This document shows, in pieces, positions 36,044 to 46,338 of a stretch of 52,893 nucleotides of DNA. The translations under genes and the position numbers were made by a program. A model generated the notes under the pieces. That model worked only from the letters and a program-made list of their open reading frames with translations, did not search any database and was not told the DNA's origin. Each line of letters opens with the position of its first letter. Position 1 is the stretch's first letter. Source of the stretch: Sphingomonadales bacterium (GTDB lineage Bacteria > Pseudomonadota > Alphaproteobacteria > Sphingomonadales > Sphingomonadaceae); the NCBI GenBank assembly GCA_027485735.1, contig JAIXQM010000033.1, forward strand, positions 1-52,893, written 5' to 3'.

Positions 36044-36084
36044 GCCTCCGGCGAGCAGTGTCGTAGCCCCTGCCCGCCAGAGGC
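36044..36084. repeat. Truncated REP-like repeat, copy 4
   Basis: 41 bp: the outer part of a left arm (GCCTCCGGCGAGCAGTG) is joined directly to the inner part of a right arm (CCCCTGCCCGCCAGAGGC). It looks like a deletion derivative of the longer element and forms one hairpin. It lies between the convergent yggS and corC genes and may act as a bidirectional terminator. Confidence 0.7.
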
Positions 36085-36102
36085 CGACTTCCTTCCCGAA
36101 AA

Positions 36103-37026
36103 TCAGACCGCCAGGGGCTGAATCCGCAGGCGCTTCACCATGCGCGGATCGCCGTCGATCACTTCGAAGCGCCAGCCCGCCGGGTGGTCGACGAACTCAC
36201 CCGGGGCAGGCACGCGGCCGGCGAGCATGAAGACGAGGCCGCCGAGCGTGTCGACATCTTCGCCCACTTCGTCGTCGGCCAGGTTGACGTCGAGGGTTTG
36301 TTCAAGATCATCGATAGCCAGCCGCGCGTCGGCTTCCCAGAGGCGTTCGCCGACTTCCTGAATCAGCGCCGCTTCGACTTCGTCATGCTCGTCCTCGATG
36401 TCGCCAACGATCTCTTCCACCAGATCTTCAATAGTGACGAGGCCATCGACGCCGCCATATTCATCGATAATGATCGCCATGTGGGTGCGGCCGGCACGCA
36501 ATTGGGCGAGCAGATCGACGATGCGCATGGAAGCCGGCACGAACAGCACTTCGCGCAGCAATGGCTCGATGGGCAGATCGTGCAGCGGGGCAGAGCTGAT
36601 CGTGTCGTCGAAGGTATCGGCGATGCGGCTGTAGACATCCTTGATGTGGATCATGCCGATGATGTTGTCGCGGTCGCCGCGCCACACCGGCATGCGGCTA
36701 TGGCCGGCATCGCGGAAGCGGGCGACCAACGCCGGGAAGCCGGCATCGGCATCGAACATCACCATATCACCGCGCGGCACGGCGCTATCGCCGGCGCAGG
36801 CATCGCCCAGGTGCAGCATGTTGCGCATCATGGCGCGTTCCACCGGGCCAAGATCATCGCTGCCCTTGCCATTGGCCGGCGCGTCTTCGGCTTCGTCGAT
36901 CGCCTCTTCCAGGCTTTCGCGCAAGCTGTGTTCGGGGGTGCGGCTGATCAACTGGCGCAGCTGCCGCCACCAGCGGCTGCCGCGCAATCGAGAATGGCTG
37001 TCGCCGCTACTGTCGCCCTCGGGCAT
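36103..37026 (-). CDS. CorC/TlyC-type CBS-domain protein
   Basis: 307 residues. After a basic N-terminal segment it has two CBS domains (DMVMFDADAGFPALVARF and SRMPVWRGDRDNIIGMIHIKDV; then FVPASMRIVDLLAQLRAGRTHMAIIIDEYGGVDGLVTIEDLVEEIVGDI) and a C-terminal transporter-associated domain. There are no membrane helices. Family members affect magnesium/cobalt efflux or membrane homeostasis. It is the last gene of the reverse-strand block and starts two bases after the ybeY end. Confidence 0.88.
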   Translation of the reverse strand: MPEGDSSGDSHSRLRGSRWWRQLRQLISRTPEHSLRESLEEAIDEAEDAPANGKGSDDLGPVERAMMRNMLHLGDACAGDSAVPRGDMVMFDADAGFPALVARFRDAGHSRMPVWRGDRDNIIGMIHIKDVYSRIADTFDDTISSAPLHDLPIEPLLREVLFVPASMRIVDLLAQLRAGRTHMAIIIDEYGGVDGLVTIEDLVEEIVGDIEDEHDEVEAALIQEVGERLWEADARLAIDDLEQTLDVNLADDEVGEDVDTLGGLVFMLAGRVPAPGEFVDHPAGWRFEVIDGDPRMVKRLRIQPLAV

Positions 37027-37028
37027 GG

Positions 37029-37538
37029 TTACTGGTCTTCCTCATACGGGTCGGGCAGATGCAGCCGGGCGCAGGCGGCGCGTTCCAGCGCTTCCATCTG
37101 CTCGGCATCCCAATCACCGGTTTCGTGGTCATACCCTAGCAGGTGGAGTGTGCCGTGGACAACCAGATGGCCAACATAGTCCGCCACGCTCCAGCCTTTC
37201 TCTGCGGCTTCGCGCACCACGGTCTCAGCCGCCAGCACCAGATCGCCCACCAGCACTTCGCCGTCGTCGCTGTTGGCCAGACTCACCAGCATGTCAGGAG
37301 CGAGCATCGGGAAGGAGAGGATGTTGGTCGGCTTGTCCTTGTCGCGATACTGGCGGTTAAGCGTGTGCACTTCGGCATCGTCGGAAAGGCGCACGGCCAC
37401 TTCCACCGCCATCGATGCATCGGCCAGATCGGCATAGGGGGTTTCAGCCAGCGCAGCCGCCACGGCAGCGCGCGTCAGCGCCGGCCAATCCGCCGCTGGC
37501 CACTCACCCGCCACCACATCGGTTTCAACAACCAGCAT
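37029..37538 (-). CDS. ybeY: Endoribonuclease YbeY
   Basis: 169 residues. The metal-binding motif HLVVHGTLHLLGYDHET is intact with all three zinc histidines. It is a single-strand-specific RNase acting in 16S rRNA 3' processing and ribosome quality control. It overlaps the phoH stop by one base and shares the conserved miaB-phoH-ybeY-corC order. Confidence 0.95.
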   Translation of the reverse strand: MLVVETDVVAGEWPAADWPALTRAAVAAALAETPYADLADASMAVEVAVRLSDDAEVHTLNRQYRDKDKPTNILSFPMLAPDMLVSLANSDDGEVLVGDLVLAAETVVREAAEKGWSVADYVGHLVVHGTLHLLGYDHETGDWDAEQMEALERAACARLHLPDPYEEDQ

Positions 37539-38547
37539 CAGCCGTCTTTCGCCGGGCCTTCATACGCCTCGACAATGCGGCCCACGATCGGATGGCGCAC
37601 CACTTCCTTCACCGAGAAGCGCAGCGTGGCGATGCCTTCCACCCCGTCCAGCCGGCGCACGGCATCGGCCAGCCCGGATGAACCCGCCACCGGCAGATCG
37701 ACCTGATTGGGATCGCCGCAGATCACCATACGGCTGCGTTCGCCAAAGCGCGTCAGGAACATCTTCATCTGCAGCGGCGTGGTGTTCTGCGCTTCATCCA
37801 GAATGATGAAGGCATTGGCCAATGTGCGCCCGCGCATGAAGGCCAGCGGCGCAATCTCGATCTCGCCCGAAGCCAGCCGCCGCTCAACCTGTTCGGCGGG
37901 CAGCATATCGTAGAGCGCGTCGTAGAGCGGGCGCAGATAGGGATCGACCTTTTCCTTCATGTCGCCGGGCAGGAAGCCCAGCCGCTCACCGGCTTCCACC
38001 GCGGGGCGCGACAGGATCAGCCGGTCCACACTGCCGGCGATCAGCTGGCTCACGGCCTGCGCGACGGCCAGATAGGTCTTGCCGGTGCCGGCCGGGCCCA
38101 GCGCGAAGATGACGTCGGACGAGCCCAGCGCTTCGATATAGCGGACCTGCGTGGGCGAACGCGCCACGATGATCTTGCGGCGGGTACGGATGGCGGCTGT
38201 GGCGTTGGGGCGGCCGCCGTCGGCCTGCTCCAGGCCATCAAGCGACGGGTCGGACGCGATGGCGACGGCACCCATCACATCGCCAGTATCGATGGTTTCG
38301 CCCTTCAGCAGGCGATTGTAGAGACCGGTGAGCACATCGCGGGTCCGGGCGGCGGCATCGGCATGGCCTTCCACCACCACGCGGTTGCCGCGCGCGCTGA
38401 TATAGACGCCCAACTGGCCTTCGAGCGCGATCAGATTCTGATCATATTGACCAAACAACGGCCCCAGCAATTGCACCTTGTCGAATTCGATTTCCAGCCG
38501 GACACGGTCAGTGGCGGCGAGCGGGCCACGCGGGGCTTTTTTCGACA

Positions 38548-38548
<1 letters not shown>
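37538..38548 (-). CDS. PhoH-family P-loop ATPase
   Basis: 336 residues. A short N-terminal KH-like region precedes the ATPase core, with Walker A GPAGTGKTYLAVA and the Walker B-like FIILDEAQNTTPLQMKM followed by GDPNQVDLP. This is the YbeZ/PhoH type, associated with YbeY in RNA metabolism. It overlaps both neighbours by one base (TGATG), so the three genes are translated as a coupled set. Confidence 0.94.
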
Positions 38549-39973
<1,425 letters not shown>

Positions 39974-39981
<8 letters not shown>

Positions 39982-40762
39982 CGCGCATCAGCCGGCGGTA
40001 ACTGGCGGCGATCAGCGTGTGGCAGTGCCGCGCCAGCGCCTTGCGATCGGCATGTTCGGCCGGATCGATGGGATCGTGGAACACTATTTCCGCCGTCACC
40101 CGGCCCAGGCCCGCGAAGGTGATGGCGTGGGGCGCCAGTTCGGTATCACCCACCCAGGCCAGATCGGGCAATTGCCGGCGGGTAACCGGCAGGCCGTTGA
40201 CGCGCGTATAGGCCAAGGTGATCGGCTGGATGATCAGGCCGGGCACGTCGCCCACCACCGAGAACAGCGCGGATTTGAAGGGCAGCACGCCGGTGCCATC
40301 GCTGTTGGTCCCTTCCGGAAACAGGATGATCGACCCGCCGGCATTCAACCGATCGGCTATCTCGTTCTTCTGGATGGCGGCTGTGGAACGGCGATCGCGC
40401 GCGACATAGACGGTGTGGGCAAAACTGGCGAGCCAGCCCACCGGCCCCCAGCCCGCCACTTCCGATTTGGCGACGAAGCTGGCGTGAATGCGCGCGCCGA
40501 GTACTGGAATATCGGTCCAGCTCAGGTGATTGGCGATATACAGCACCTTGCCGCGCCGGGGTGGCTCGCCGTGGGTGATGATCCGCACGCCAAGGGAACG
40601 CGACAGGCCGCGGTGAAACCAGATCGGAAGATAGGGTCGGTTGCGCAAGGTGATGGCGCGCAGCAGGAGTTCGGCCGGCACGGTGGCAGCAGCGGTGGCG
40701 GCGGCGCCAAGCGCGGTGCGGGTCTTGCCCCATCGCCGGGCCGGCGGCGGACGGCGTTGCAT
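39974..40762 (-). CDS. plsC: 1-acyl-sn-glycerol-3-phosphate acyltransferase
   Basis: 262 residues. A hydrophobic N-terminal segment anchors it to the inner membrane. The acyltransferase motif is NHLSWTD (H79, D84), and the second, FPEGTNSDG, binds the glycerol phosphate. It makes phosphatidic acid by acylating the sn-2 position. It lies between fur and miaB, with overlaps that suggest one transcript. The general assignment to the PlsC superfamily is firm; the exact acceptor could be another lysophospholipid. Confidence 0.88.
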
Positions 40763-40774
40763 CAGATAATGGCC

Positions 40775-41203
40775 TCAGGCCGGCTTCTTGAGGGCCTGGC
40801 CATACAGCTCCATGCGGTGATCAACGAGGCGATAGCCCAATTTCTCGGCGATGCGGCGCTGCAGATCTTCAAGTTCAGGATCGTGGAATTCGATCACATC
40901 GCCGGTGTCGATATCGATCAGATGATCATGGTGGCCATCGGCCACGGTTTCATAACGGGACCGGCCGCCCTGGAATTCATGGCGTTCAAGGATGCCCGCT
41001 TCTTCGAACAACTTCACCGTTCGATAGACGGTGGCGATGGAAATGCGCGGGTCAACCTCCGCCACCCGGCGGTGCAGCGATTCCACATCGGGGTGGTCGG
41101 TCACTTCGCTCAGCACGCGGGCGATCACCCGGCGCTGTTCCGTGATGCGCAGGCCCTTCTTCAGGCACAGCGCCTCGATGTCGATGGGCGTGGTCACGAT
41201 CAT
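40775..41203 (-). CDS. fur: Ferric uptake regulator family protein
   Basis: 142 residues from ATG 41203, behind GGGAGA; the longer frame to 41242 has no ribosome site. The winged-helix N-half (RVIARVLSEV, SIATVYRTVKLFEEAGI) is followed by the metal-binding HHDHLIDIDTGDVIEF. There is no C-terminal CxxC zinc site, as is usual for alphaproteobacterial Fur/Mur proteins. It represses iron or manganese genes. Whether it answers to iron or to manganese is not shown by sequence. Confidence 0.9.
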   Translation of the reverse strand: MIVTTPIDIEALCLKKGLRITEQRRVIARVLSEVTDHPDVESLHRRVAEVDPRISIATVYRTVKLFEEAGILERHEFQGGRSRYETVADGHHDHLIDIDTGDVIEFHDPELEDLQRRIAEKLGYRLVDHRMELYGQALKKPA

Positions 41204-41273
41204 TCTCCCGCCGGGCGCACCAAAGTCCGCCCTGCTTCCCAATTAGGGGCCAAGGCGGGCTTGAGCAAGCGGG

Positions 41274-41313
41274 GCAATTGCCGGTGCAGGCCCTCCCCAG
41301 CACCGGCAATTGC
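41274..41313 (-). terminator. Strong hairpin after the mucR-like gene
   Basis: A 14-bp perfect stem (GCAATTGCCGGTGC and its inverse at 41300-41313) with a 12-base loop lies 11 bases after the mucR-like stop codon. No T-run follows. A second pair, GCCTGA-TGAA-TCAGGC at 41315-41330, overlaps the stop codon itself. Together they likely end the transcript or stabilise its 3' end before fur. Confidence 0.6.
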
Positions 41314-41324
41314 AGCCTGATGAA

Positions 41325-41768
41325 TCAGGCCGGGTTCTTGCGCGGACGACCGCGCGGCTTGGACGTGCGCTTGGTGCCGAGGCCAATCGACTTGGCCAGC
41401 GTACGACGCTGTTCGGCATAGTTGGGCGCAACCATCGGATAATCGCCCGGCAGGCCCCACTTGGTGCGGTAATCATCGGGCGTCATGCCGTAACGCGTCA
41501 TCAGGTGACGCTTCAGCATCTTCAGCTTCTTGCCGTCTTCCAGGCAGACGATGTGATCCGGCTTGATCGAAGAGCGGATCGAAACGGCCGGCTCCTGCTT
41601 GGGCACCGGCACGACGACGGGCGTGCCCAATCGTGCAAGCGTGGCGTAAACGCTTTCAATAACGCCCGGCACTTCGGCCGGCGCAACCGTGTTGTTGGCA
41701 AAGTGCGACGCGACAATATCAGCCGTCAAAGCCAGCAATTCGGTGTGAGACTGTGAATTTTCCGTCAT
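41325..41768 (-). CDS. mucR: Ros/MucR-family transcriptional regulator
   Basis: 147 residues. It has the Ros/MucR core: VCLEDGKKLKMLKRHL followed by GMTPDDYRTKWGLPGDYPMVAPNYAEQRR. The zinc-finger ligands look incomplete: C75 has D78 where the second cysteine would be, and H88 is followed by R92 where many members have a histidine. Members lacking cysteines still bind AT-rich DNA, so it may remain active. Such proteins control exopolysaccharide, motility and cell-cycle genes. It has its own predicted promoter and a strong hairpin. Confidence 0.87.
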   Translation of the reverse strand: MTENSQSHTELLALTADIVASHFANNTVAPAEVPGVIESVYATLARLGTPVVVPVPKQEPAVSIRSSIKPDHIVCLEDGKKLKMLKRHLMTRYGMTPDDYRTKWGLPGDYPMVAPNYAEQRRTLAKSIGLGTKRTSKPRGRPRKNPA

Positions 41769-41819
41769 TTTTATGTCCTTGACCCGTGAACATTTGCGGT
41801 TCTAGATCCCGCAATTGTC

Positions 41820-41848
41820 ATATTGGGCGTTTGTAAAGGATTTTGCAA
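41820..41848 (-). promoter_or_regulatory. Predicted promoter of the mucR-like gene
   Basis: Read on the minus strand, TTGCAA (-35, 41848-41843), a 17-base spacer and CAATAT (-10, 41825-41820) lie about 52 bases before the start codon. The region is AT-rich compared with its surroundings, fitting possible self-binding by the MucR-like protein. Confidence 0.4.
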
Positions 41849-41858
41849 CCCGAAATCC

Positions 41859-42359
41859 TTATCGGACCAACTGTTCGAGACTATATCGCATCGTAATCGC
41901 CGCACGCCGATTGCCGTCGTTGGCCGTGTAATAGTCAGCGCGACGCCCAACCTGCACAAAACCGGCCCTATTATAAAGATACTTGGCCGGTTCATTGTCC
42001 TCACGCACTTCCAGGAACAATTCGCTGGCACCGCGCCCCATGGCGTCTTCTTGGCAGCGCAGCAGCAACCGGCCGGCAATGCCTTGCCGGTGAACTGCCG
42101 GTGTGACCGCGATTAACAACAATTCCACTTCCGGCCCTGCCGCGCGGCACAGGCTGAAACCCACGGCCTGCGACCCCAGCAACGCCAGGCGGGCCCAGCA
42201 ACCGGGCAGGGTGAGGGTGGCGGCAAGCTGCGCCGCCGACCAGGCTTCGCCATACCGCGGATCAAAGGCGGCGTGCATCACGGCCATCAGCGCATCAAGA
42301 TGCCGCTCATCAGCCGGCACAATGGCCAGAACGATTTCCGGGGCGGCAGCGCTGTCCAC
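41859..42359 (-). CDS. rimI: Ribosomal-protein-alanine N-acetyltransferase RimI-like
   Basis: 166 residues from the likely GTG start at 42359; no suitable ATG exists, and the open frame to 42605 reads antisense-like sequence over tsaB. The GNAT acetyl-CoA site is visible as VTPAVHRQGIAGRLL, and the LFLEVREDNEPAKYLYNRAGF stretch is typical of RimI. It acetylates the N-terminus of S18 in E. coli. It begins 19 bases after the tsaB stop, the usual pairing. Confidence 0.82.
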   Translation of the reverse strand: MDSAAAPEIVLAIVPADERHLDALMAVMHAAFDPRYGEAWSAAQLAATLTLPGCWARLALLGSQAVGFSLCRAAGPEVELLLIAVTPAVHRQGIAGRLLLRCQEDAMGRGASELFLEVREDNEPAKYLYNRAGFVQVGRRADYYTANDGNRRAAITMRYSLEQLVR

Positions 42360-42378
42360 AGGCGACGGGATAATCGGC

Positions 42379-42942
42379 TCAATCGCCGGCGTAAAGCGCC
42401 TGCGGCAGCCCAAGTGCCGCGGGCGGCAAATGTCCGGCAAAAGCCGCGTCGGGGTGATCCAGATGCAGCGCGGCAGCGCCCGGCAACAGGCCGGCACCCG
42501 CGCCCGCCGCGGCGGCACCCGCCGGCAGCAAAGTGACCACCGCCGGCAGCGGCGCCGCCAGGTCTGGCCCGATGAGTGCGCCGGCCGCATGGCCACGCCC
42601 GGCATCGATCAGCGCAAACACGCCGTCCAAGGTCGGATCAGCGGCAAAGGCCTGCGCCGCCACCAGCCCCAGCGCCGAGACGCCATGCACGGGCACGCCC
42701 CACGCCACCCCGAGCGCGCGCGCCGCCGCGATGCCGATGCGGATGCCAGTGTAGCTGCCCGGCCCGATGTCGACGACGATCGCTTCAGCCCGACGACCCG
42801 TCAGCAGGGCCGCTATTGCCGGCACAAGCGCTTCGGCGTGGCCGCGCCCGATCAGTTGATGATGGCGGGCCAGCACCTTGCGCCCATCGACCAGCGCGAT
42901 CGACAGCGCCGGCGAGGACGTGGAAAGGGCAAGGACGGTCAC
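42379..42942 (-). CDS. tsaB: tRNA N6-threonylcarbamoyladenosine factor TsaB
   Basis: 187 residues from GTG 42942; the upstream frame overlaps the nitroreductase gene and is not used. The sequence begins VTVLALSTSSPALSIAL, followed by GRGHAEALVPAI and GPGSYTGIRIGIAAARAL, as in TsaB. It supports TsaD in making t6A37 in tRNAs reading ANN codons. Its GTG lies ten bases after the nitroreductase stop. Confidence 0.9.
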   Translation of the reverse strand: MTVLALSTSSPALSIALVDGRKVLARHHQLIGRGHAEALVPAIAALLTGRRAEAIVVDIGPGSYTGIRIGIAAARALGVAWGVPVHGVSALGLVAAQAFAADPTLDGVFALIDAGRGHAAGALIGPDLAAPLPAVVTLLPAGAAAAGAGAGLLPGAAALHLDHPDAAFAGHLPPAALGLPQALYAGD

Positions 42943-42952
42943 GGTCGCGCCG

Positions 42953-43546
42953 CTACAGGATTTGCGCGGCTTCCTCAAACGGCAAGCGCGGCAGGCGCGG
43001 GAACAGGCCCTGGCCATTGCCCTTGCCAAGCGAGCAGATGAAATTGGTCTCAATACCCGTGTCGCCCCAGAAGGCGGCATCCACCGCCGCCTTGTCGAAA
43101 CCTGACATCGGCCCGGTGTCCCAGCCCAGCGCGCGTGCCGCCATGATCAGGTAGGCACCCTGCAAGCTGCTGTTACGAAAGGCAGTTTCGTGGGCAAAAT
43201 CAGCGCTCCAGTTGAACCATGGCCGCGCTTCGACATGCGGAAACAGCTCAGGTAGCTTGTCATAGAATTTCGGATCAAAGCCGATGACCACCGTGACCGG
43301 GGCGGCCTTTACCTTGGGCTGGTTGGCCACGCTCACGCACGCCGCCAGCTTTTCGCGGGCTTCCACTGAATGGCAAAAGCGGAACCGGGCAGGGGAACCG
43401 TTGGCCGAAGTCGGCCCCATCTTCACCAGTTCATAGAGCTGGCGCAGATCGGCTTCGGTAACGGGTGTCGCGTCCCAGCCATAATGGGTGCGAGCATCGA
43501 TAAAGAGCTGCGCCAGGGCAGCGCCTTCCAGCGGGGAGGTGGCCAT
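42953..43546 (-). CDS. Nitroreductase, RutE/malonic-semialdehyde reductase type
   Basis: 197 residues from ATG 43546. An FMN-binding nitroreductase fold is seen, with GPTSANGSPARFRF near the start and GWDTGPMSGFDKAAVD later, both characteristic of the RutE group. The family reduces malonic semialdehyde or other small substrates with NAD(P)H. It follows the Nfu gene by two bases. The precise substrate is uncertain. Confidence 0.88.
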   Translation of the reverse strand: MATSPLEGAALAQLFIDARTHYGWDATPVTEADLRQLYELVKMGPTSANGSPARFRFCHSVEAREKLAACVSVANQPKVKAAPVTVVIGFDPKFYDKLPELFPHVEARPWFNWSADFAHETAFRNSSLQGAYLIMAARALGWDTGPMSGFDKAAVDAAFWGDTGIETNFICSLGKGNGQGLFPRLPRLPFEEAAQIL

Positions 43547-43548
43547 GA

Positions 43549-44103
43549 TCAGACTGCCCGCACGTCGAGGACTTCGGGCACATAATATTTCAGCAGCGAT
43601 TCAATGCCCATTTTCAGTGTCATCGTGCTCGAAGGGCAGCCCGAACAGGCGCCCTGCATTTCCAGGAAAACCGTGCCCTGGCGGAAGCCGCGATAAACGA
43701 TGTCGCCGCCATCCTCGGCCACCTGCGGGCGCACCCGGGTTTCGATCAACTCCCTGATCTGCATGACGATATCGGCATCGGCGGGATCGTCATCGGTTGC
43801 GGCTTCCTGCACGATGCCGGTGAACAGTGGCGCACCACTGGTGAAATGATCAACCAGCACACCAAGAATCTGCGGCTTCATCGCCGGCCAGTCGGCCCCG
43901 GCCGGATTGCGGGTAACCGAAACGAAATCATGGCCCAGGAATACCCGGTCCACATCGCCCAGTGCGAACAGCGCGGCTGCCAGCGGCGAGGCTTCGGCTG
44001 CTTCCGGGGTGGGAATGTCCACGCCGTCCGCGCCGGTCACCTTCTGGCCTGGGCGGAACATCAGCGTCATCGGATTGGGGGTCTGTTCGGTTTCGATGAA
44101 CAT
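43549..44103 (-). CDS. Nfu-type iron-sulfur scaffold protein
   Basis: 184 residues. The N-terminal Nfu domain (FIETEQTPNPMTLMF) is followed by the C-terminal NifU-like domain with the cluster-binding GACSGCPSSTMTL. It carries and transfers [4Fe-4S] clusters to targets such as lipoyl synthase or aconitase. It is the first gene of the reverse-strand block that runs to corC. An 84-bp gap separates it from the universal stress protein gene. Confidence 0.93.
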   Translation of the reverse strand: MFIETEQTPNPMTLMFRPGQKVTGADGVDIPTPEAAEASPLAAALFALGDVDRVFLGHDFVSVTRNPAGADWPAMKPQILGVLVDHFTSGAPLFTGIVQEAATDDDPADADIVMQIRELIETRVRPQVAEDGGDIVYRGFRQGTVFLEMQGACSGCPSSTMTLKMGIESLLKYYVPEVLDVRAV

Positions 44104-44187
44104 GGGTGGGGCCTCTTTGCGCTACGCTGCCGATATGGCCCACTGCCCGGCGCGCTTCAAGTCAATTCAGACAATTTCTGTCGTGAT

Positions 44188-44676
44188 TCAGGCAATCGTT
44201 GCCAGCCGGTCCGGATCGAGGCTGCCCGGCACCAGCATCAGGATGCAGGGCAGGCTGCCGGCCCGTTCGCCAGCAAAGAAGCTGACCAGCGGCCCCGGGG
44301 TGCCCCGGCTGGCCGTGCCGAGCACCAAGGCGCGAACACCCGGATTGTCCTTCACATGCGCGAGGATCAGCGCCGCAGGGTCACCCTCCAGCACCAGCAC
44401 ACCCGGCCGCGCACCTTCCATTGCCTCTGCCTCGCCGGCCAGCTGCTCCAGCAGGGACTGGGCTTCGGCGCGGGCTTCGGCCGCCATCATCGATTGCACG
44501 GCGCCGAAGTGCATGAATTCGGTGGGGCGCACCACGCTCACCAGCCGCACATCGGCGCCCACGTGGGCGGCACGCAGCACCGCAAAGCGCATCGCCACCC
44601 GGCTTTCCGGGCTGTCGTCGATCACGACCAGATAGGTGGCGGCAGCATCCATCACATCAGCGTAGGGCGATTCCAC
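44188..44676 (-). CDS. Universal stress protein family
   Basis: 162 residues from GTG 44676; ATG 44652, giving MDAAATYLVV, is an alternative start that fits the family better but also lacks a good ribosome site. The USP fold is recognised from LVVIDDSPESRVAMRFA and VLEGDPAALILAHVKD, and from the LVLGTASRG segment. Function in stress survival is inferred from the family. It starts eight bases after the methyltransferase stop, in the same direction. Confidence 0.75.
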   Translation of the reverse strand: MESPYADVMDAAATYLVVIDDSPESRVAMRFAVLRAAHVGADVRLVSVVRPTEFMHFGAVQSMMAAEARAEAQSLLEQLAGEAEAMEGARPGVLVLEGDPAALILAHVKDNPGVRALVLGTASRGTPGPLVSFFAGERAGSLPCILMLVPGSLDPDRLATIA

Positions 44677-44684
44677 GCGCCGCG

Positions 44685-45506
44685 CTACACCCGGCTCTTG
44701 AGCGCGGCTGCCAGGCTGGTGGTGGCGCTGCCGGGAGCCTTGGGGCTTGGCTGGCCGGGCCCGGGCGCCCAGCCGGCGACATGCAATATCTCGATGGTCA
44801 CGCCAGTCTTGCCATCGTCGTCAGCCAGCGCTGCAAACCGTTGCGCCGCCGCCATCAGCACATCGCGGCGCAGAGGCCGGCGTTGGCGGAGCACGGAACG
44901 CGCGCCCATGGCGGTGAGATCATCGAACAGGCCGAACAGGGTCGCATAGCGCAGGGTGACACGCTCGACATCGGCCACCGGCATGGCAAAGCCGGCGCGC
45001 GCCAGCAAACCGGCGGCGGCACTGGCTTCCACCATCGGCGCGGTGTGACTGCCGGCACCGCCGGTAATCGCCGCTTCGGCTTCCAGCAGGCAGGCCCGCA
45101 ACTCCACGAGGCTCATGCCGCCAATGAATGCAGCCACGAACAGACCATCGGGGCGCAGCACGCGGCCAATGCCGGCCAGTGCTGCGGGCAAATCATTCAC
45201 CGTGGTGAGCGCTCCTGCCGATACCACAAGATCGAAGCTGGAATCGGCAAAGGGCAGCTGATCCTCATCGGCCACAATCACGTCGGGCTCATTGGCAGCG
45301 AGCGCCACCCGCCTTGCGCCCGGCCAGGTTGCCCGCGGCCCGCCCAGATCAAGCACATCCACAAACGGCCGCGCCACCATTGCCACGCGTTCGCGCAGTT
45401 CTTCGGCCATCAGATCATGCAGGAAGGATACGCGGCCAAAACCTAGCGCAGCAGCAGCATGGCGGCGGCGGCGCAGCGCAACATCAAAGGGAAGGACATC
45501 CGTCAT
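44685..45506 (-). CDS. SAM-dependent methyltransferase, NDUFAF5/BioC-like
   Basis: 273 residues. It starts FDVALRRRRHAAAALGF and has the weak SAM motif VLDLGGPRATWPG and a DEDQLPFADSSFDLVVS stretch typical of class I methyltransferase folds. It resembles NDUFAF5-type proteins of alphaproteobacteria and mitochondria, some of which hydroxylate an arginine of complex I; this is inference from N-terminal similarity. It is divergent from comF. Confidence 0.75.
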   Translation of the reverse strand: MTDVLPFDVALRRRRHAAAALGFGRVSFLHDLMAEELRERVAMVARPFVDVLDLGGPRATWPGARRVALAANEPDVIVADEDQLPFADSSFDLVVSAGALTTVNDLPAALAGIGRVLRPDGLFVAAFIGGMSLVELRACLLEAEAAITGGAGSHTAPMVEASAAAGLLARAGFAMPVADVERVTLRYATLFGLFDDLTAMGARSVLRQRRPLRRDVLMAAAQRFAALADDDGKTGVTIEILHVAGWAPGPGQPSPKAPGSATTSLAAALKSRV

Positions 45507-45551
45507 TACCCTACCCTTTACGCGCCGCTAGTGCGGGCGCAAACTCCCGTA

Positions 45552-46310
45552 ATGGTGGCTGTGCTTGCCTTGGTGACAACCCCCTTTCGCGCCGTGGTCG
45601 ACGTGGTGCTGCCGCCCCGCTGCCCCGGCTGCGGCGAGATCGTCGATGGCGATGATCGCTTCTGCGCGGCCTGTTTTGGCGATCTGCAGGCGCTTGGCCC
45701 GCCACAATGCGCCTGTTGCGGCGTGCCGCTGCCGCACGATGGCGATGCGGCTGCCCTGTGCGGCTCCTGCCTGGCAGATCCACCGCCCTTTGCCCGTGCC
45801 CGGGCGCCCTTTGCTTATGGTGGCCCGGCGCGGCAGCTGGTGCTGGCCCTGAAACATGGCCGCCGCCTGCATCTGGCCCGCATGATGGCCCGCGCCATGC
45901 TGCGCGTGGCCGGTGATCTGCCCGAAGATGTGGTGATTGTGCCGGTGCCCTCCCACCGTTGGCGGCTGTGGCAGCGCGGTTTCAACCAGGCCGCGCAAAT
46001 CGCCCACCAGTTAGCCCGCCAATCCGGGCGGCCATTGGCGGTTGACGCAATCGACCGCATCAAGCCAACGCTCACCACCAAGGGCCTAGGCCGCCGCGCC
46101 CGTCAGAAGAACGTGGCGGGCGCATTTCGTGTCGCTCGGCCGGAGCAGATCAGGGGCCGCACGGTGGTGCTGGTGGACGATGTGATGACCACCGGTGCCA
46201 CCGTTTCCGCCTGCGCGGCGAAGCTGATCAAGGCAGGGGCGCGACAAGTGGAGGTCTTGACCTATGCCCACGCCCTGCGCGAGGGGCAGGGGAGCATGAC
46301 GCGCGTGTGA
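45552..46310 (+). CDS. comF: ComF-family phosphoribosyltransferase-like protein
   Basis: 252 residues from ATG 45552. An N-terminal zinc-finger set (CPGC, CAAC, CACC, CGSC) is followed by the PRTase fold with the PRPP-type loop VVLVDDVMTTGATVSACA. ComF proteins are linked to DNA uptake and replication-related PriA function. Other natural-competence genes are absent from the window. It leads the comF-grxC-nit-DUF1178 group. Confidence 0.92.
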   Translation: MVAVLALVTTPFRAVVDVVLPPRCPGCGEIVDGDDRFCAACFGDLQALGPPQCACCGVPLPHDGDAAALCGSCLADPPPFARARAPFAYGGPARQLVLALKHGRRLHLARMMARAMLRVAGDLPEDVVIVPVPSHRWRLWQRGFNQAAQIAHQLARQSGRPLAVDAIDRIKPTLTTKGLGRRARQKNVAGAFRVARPEQIRGRTVVLVDDVMTTGATVSACAAKLIKAGARQVEVLTYAHALREGQGSMTRV

Positions 46311-46338
46311 TAAATCGCTGCGACAGGGATGGGATGCC

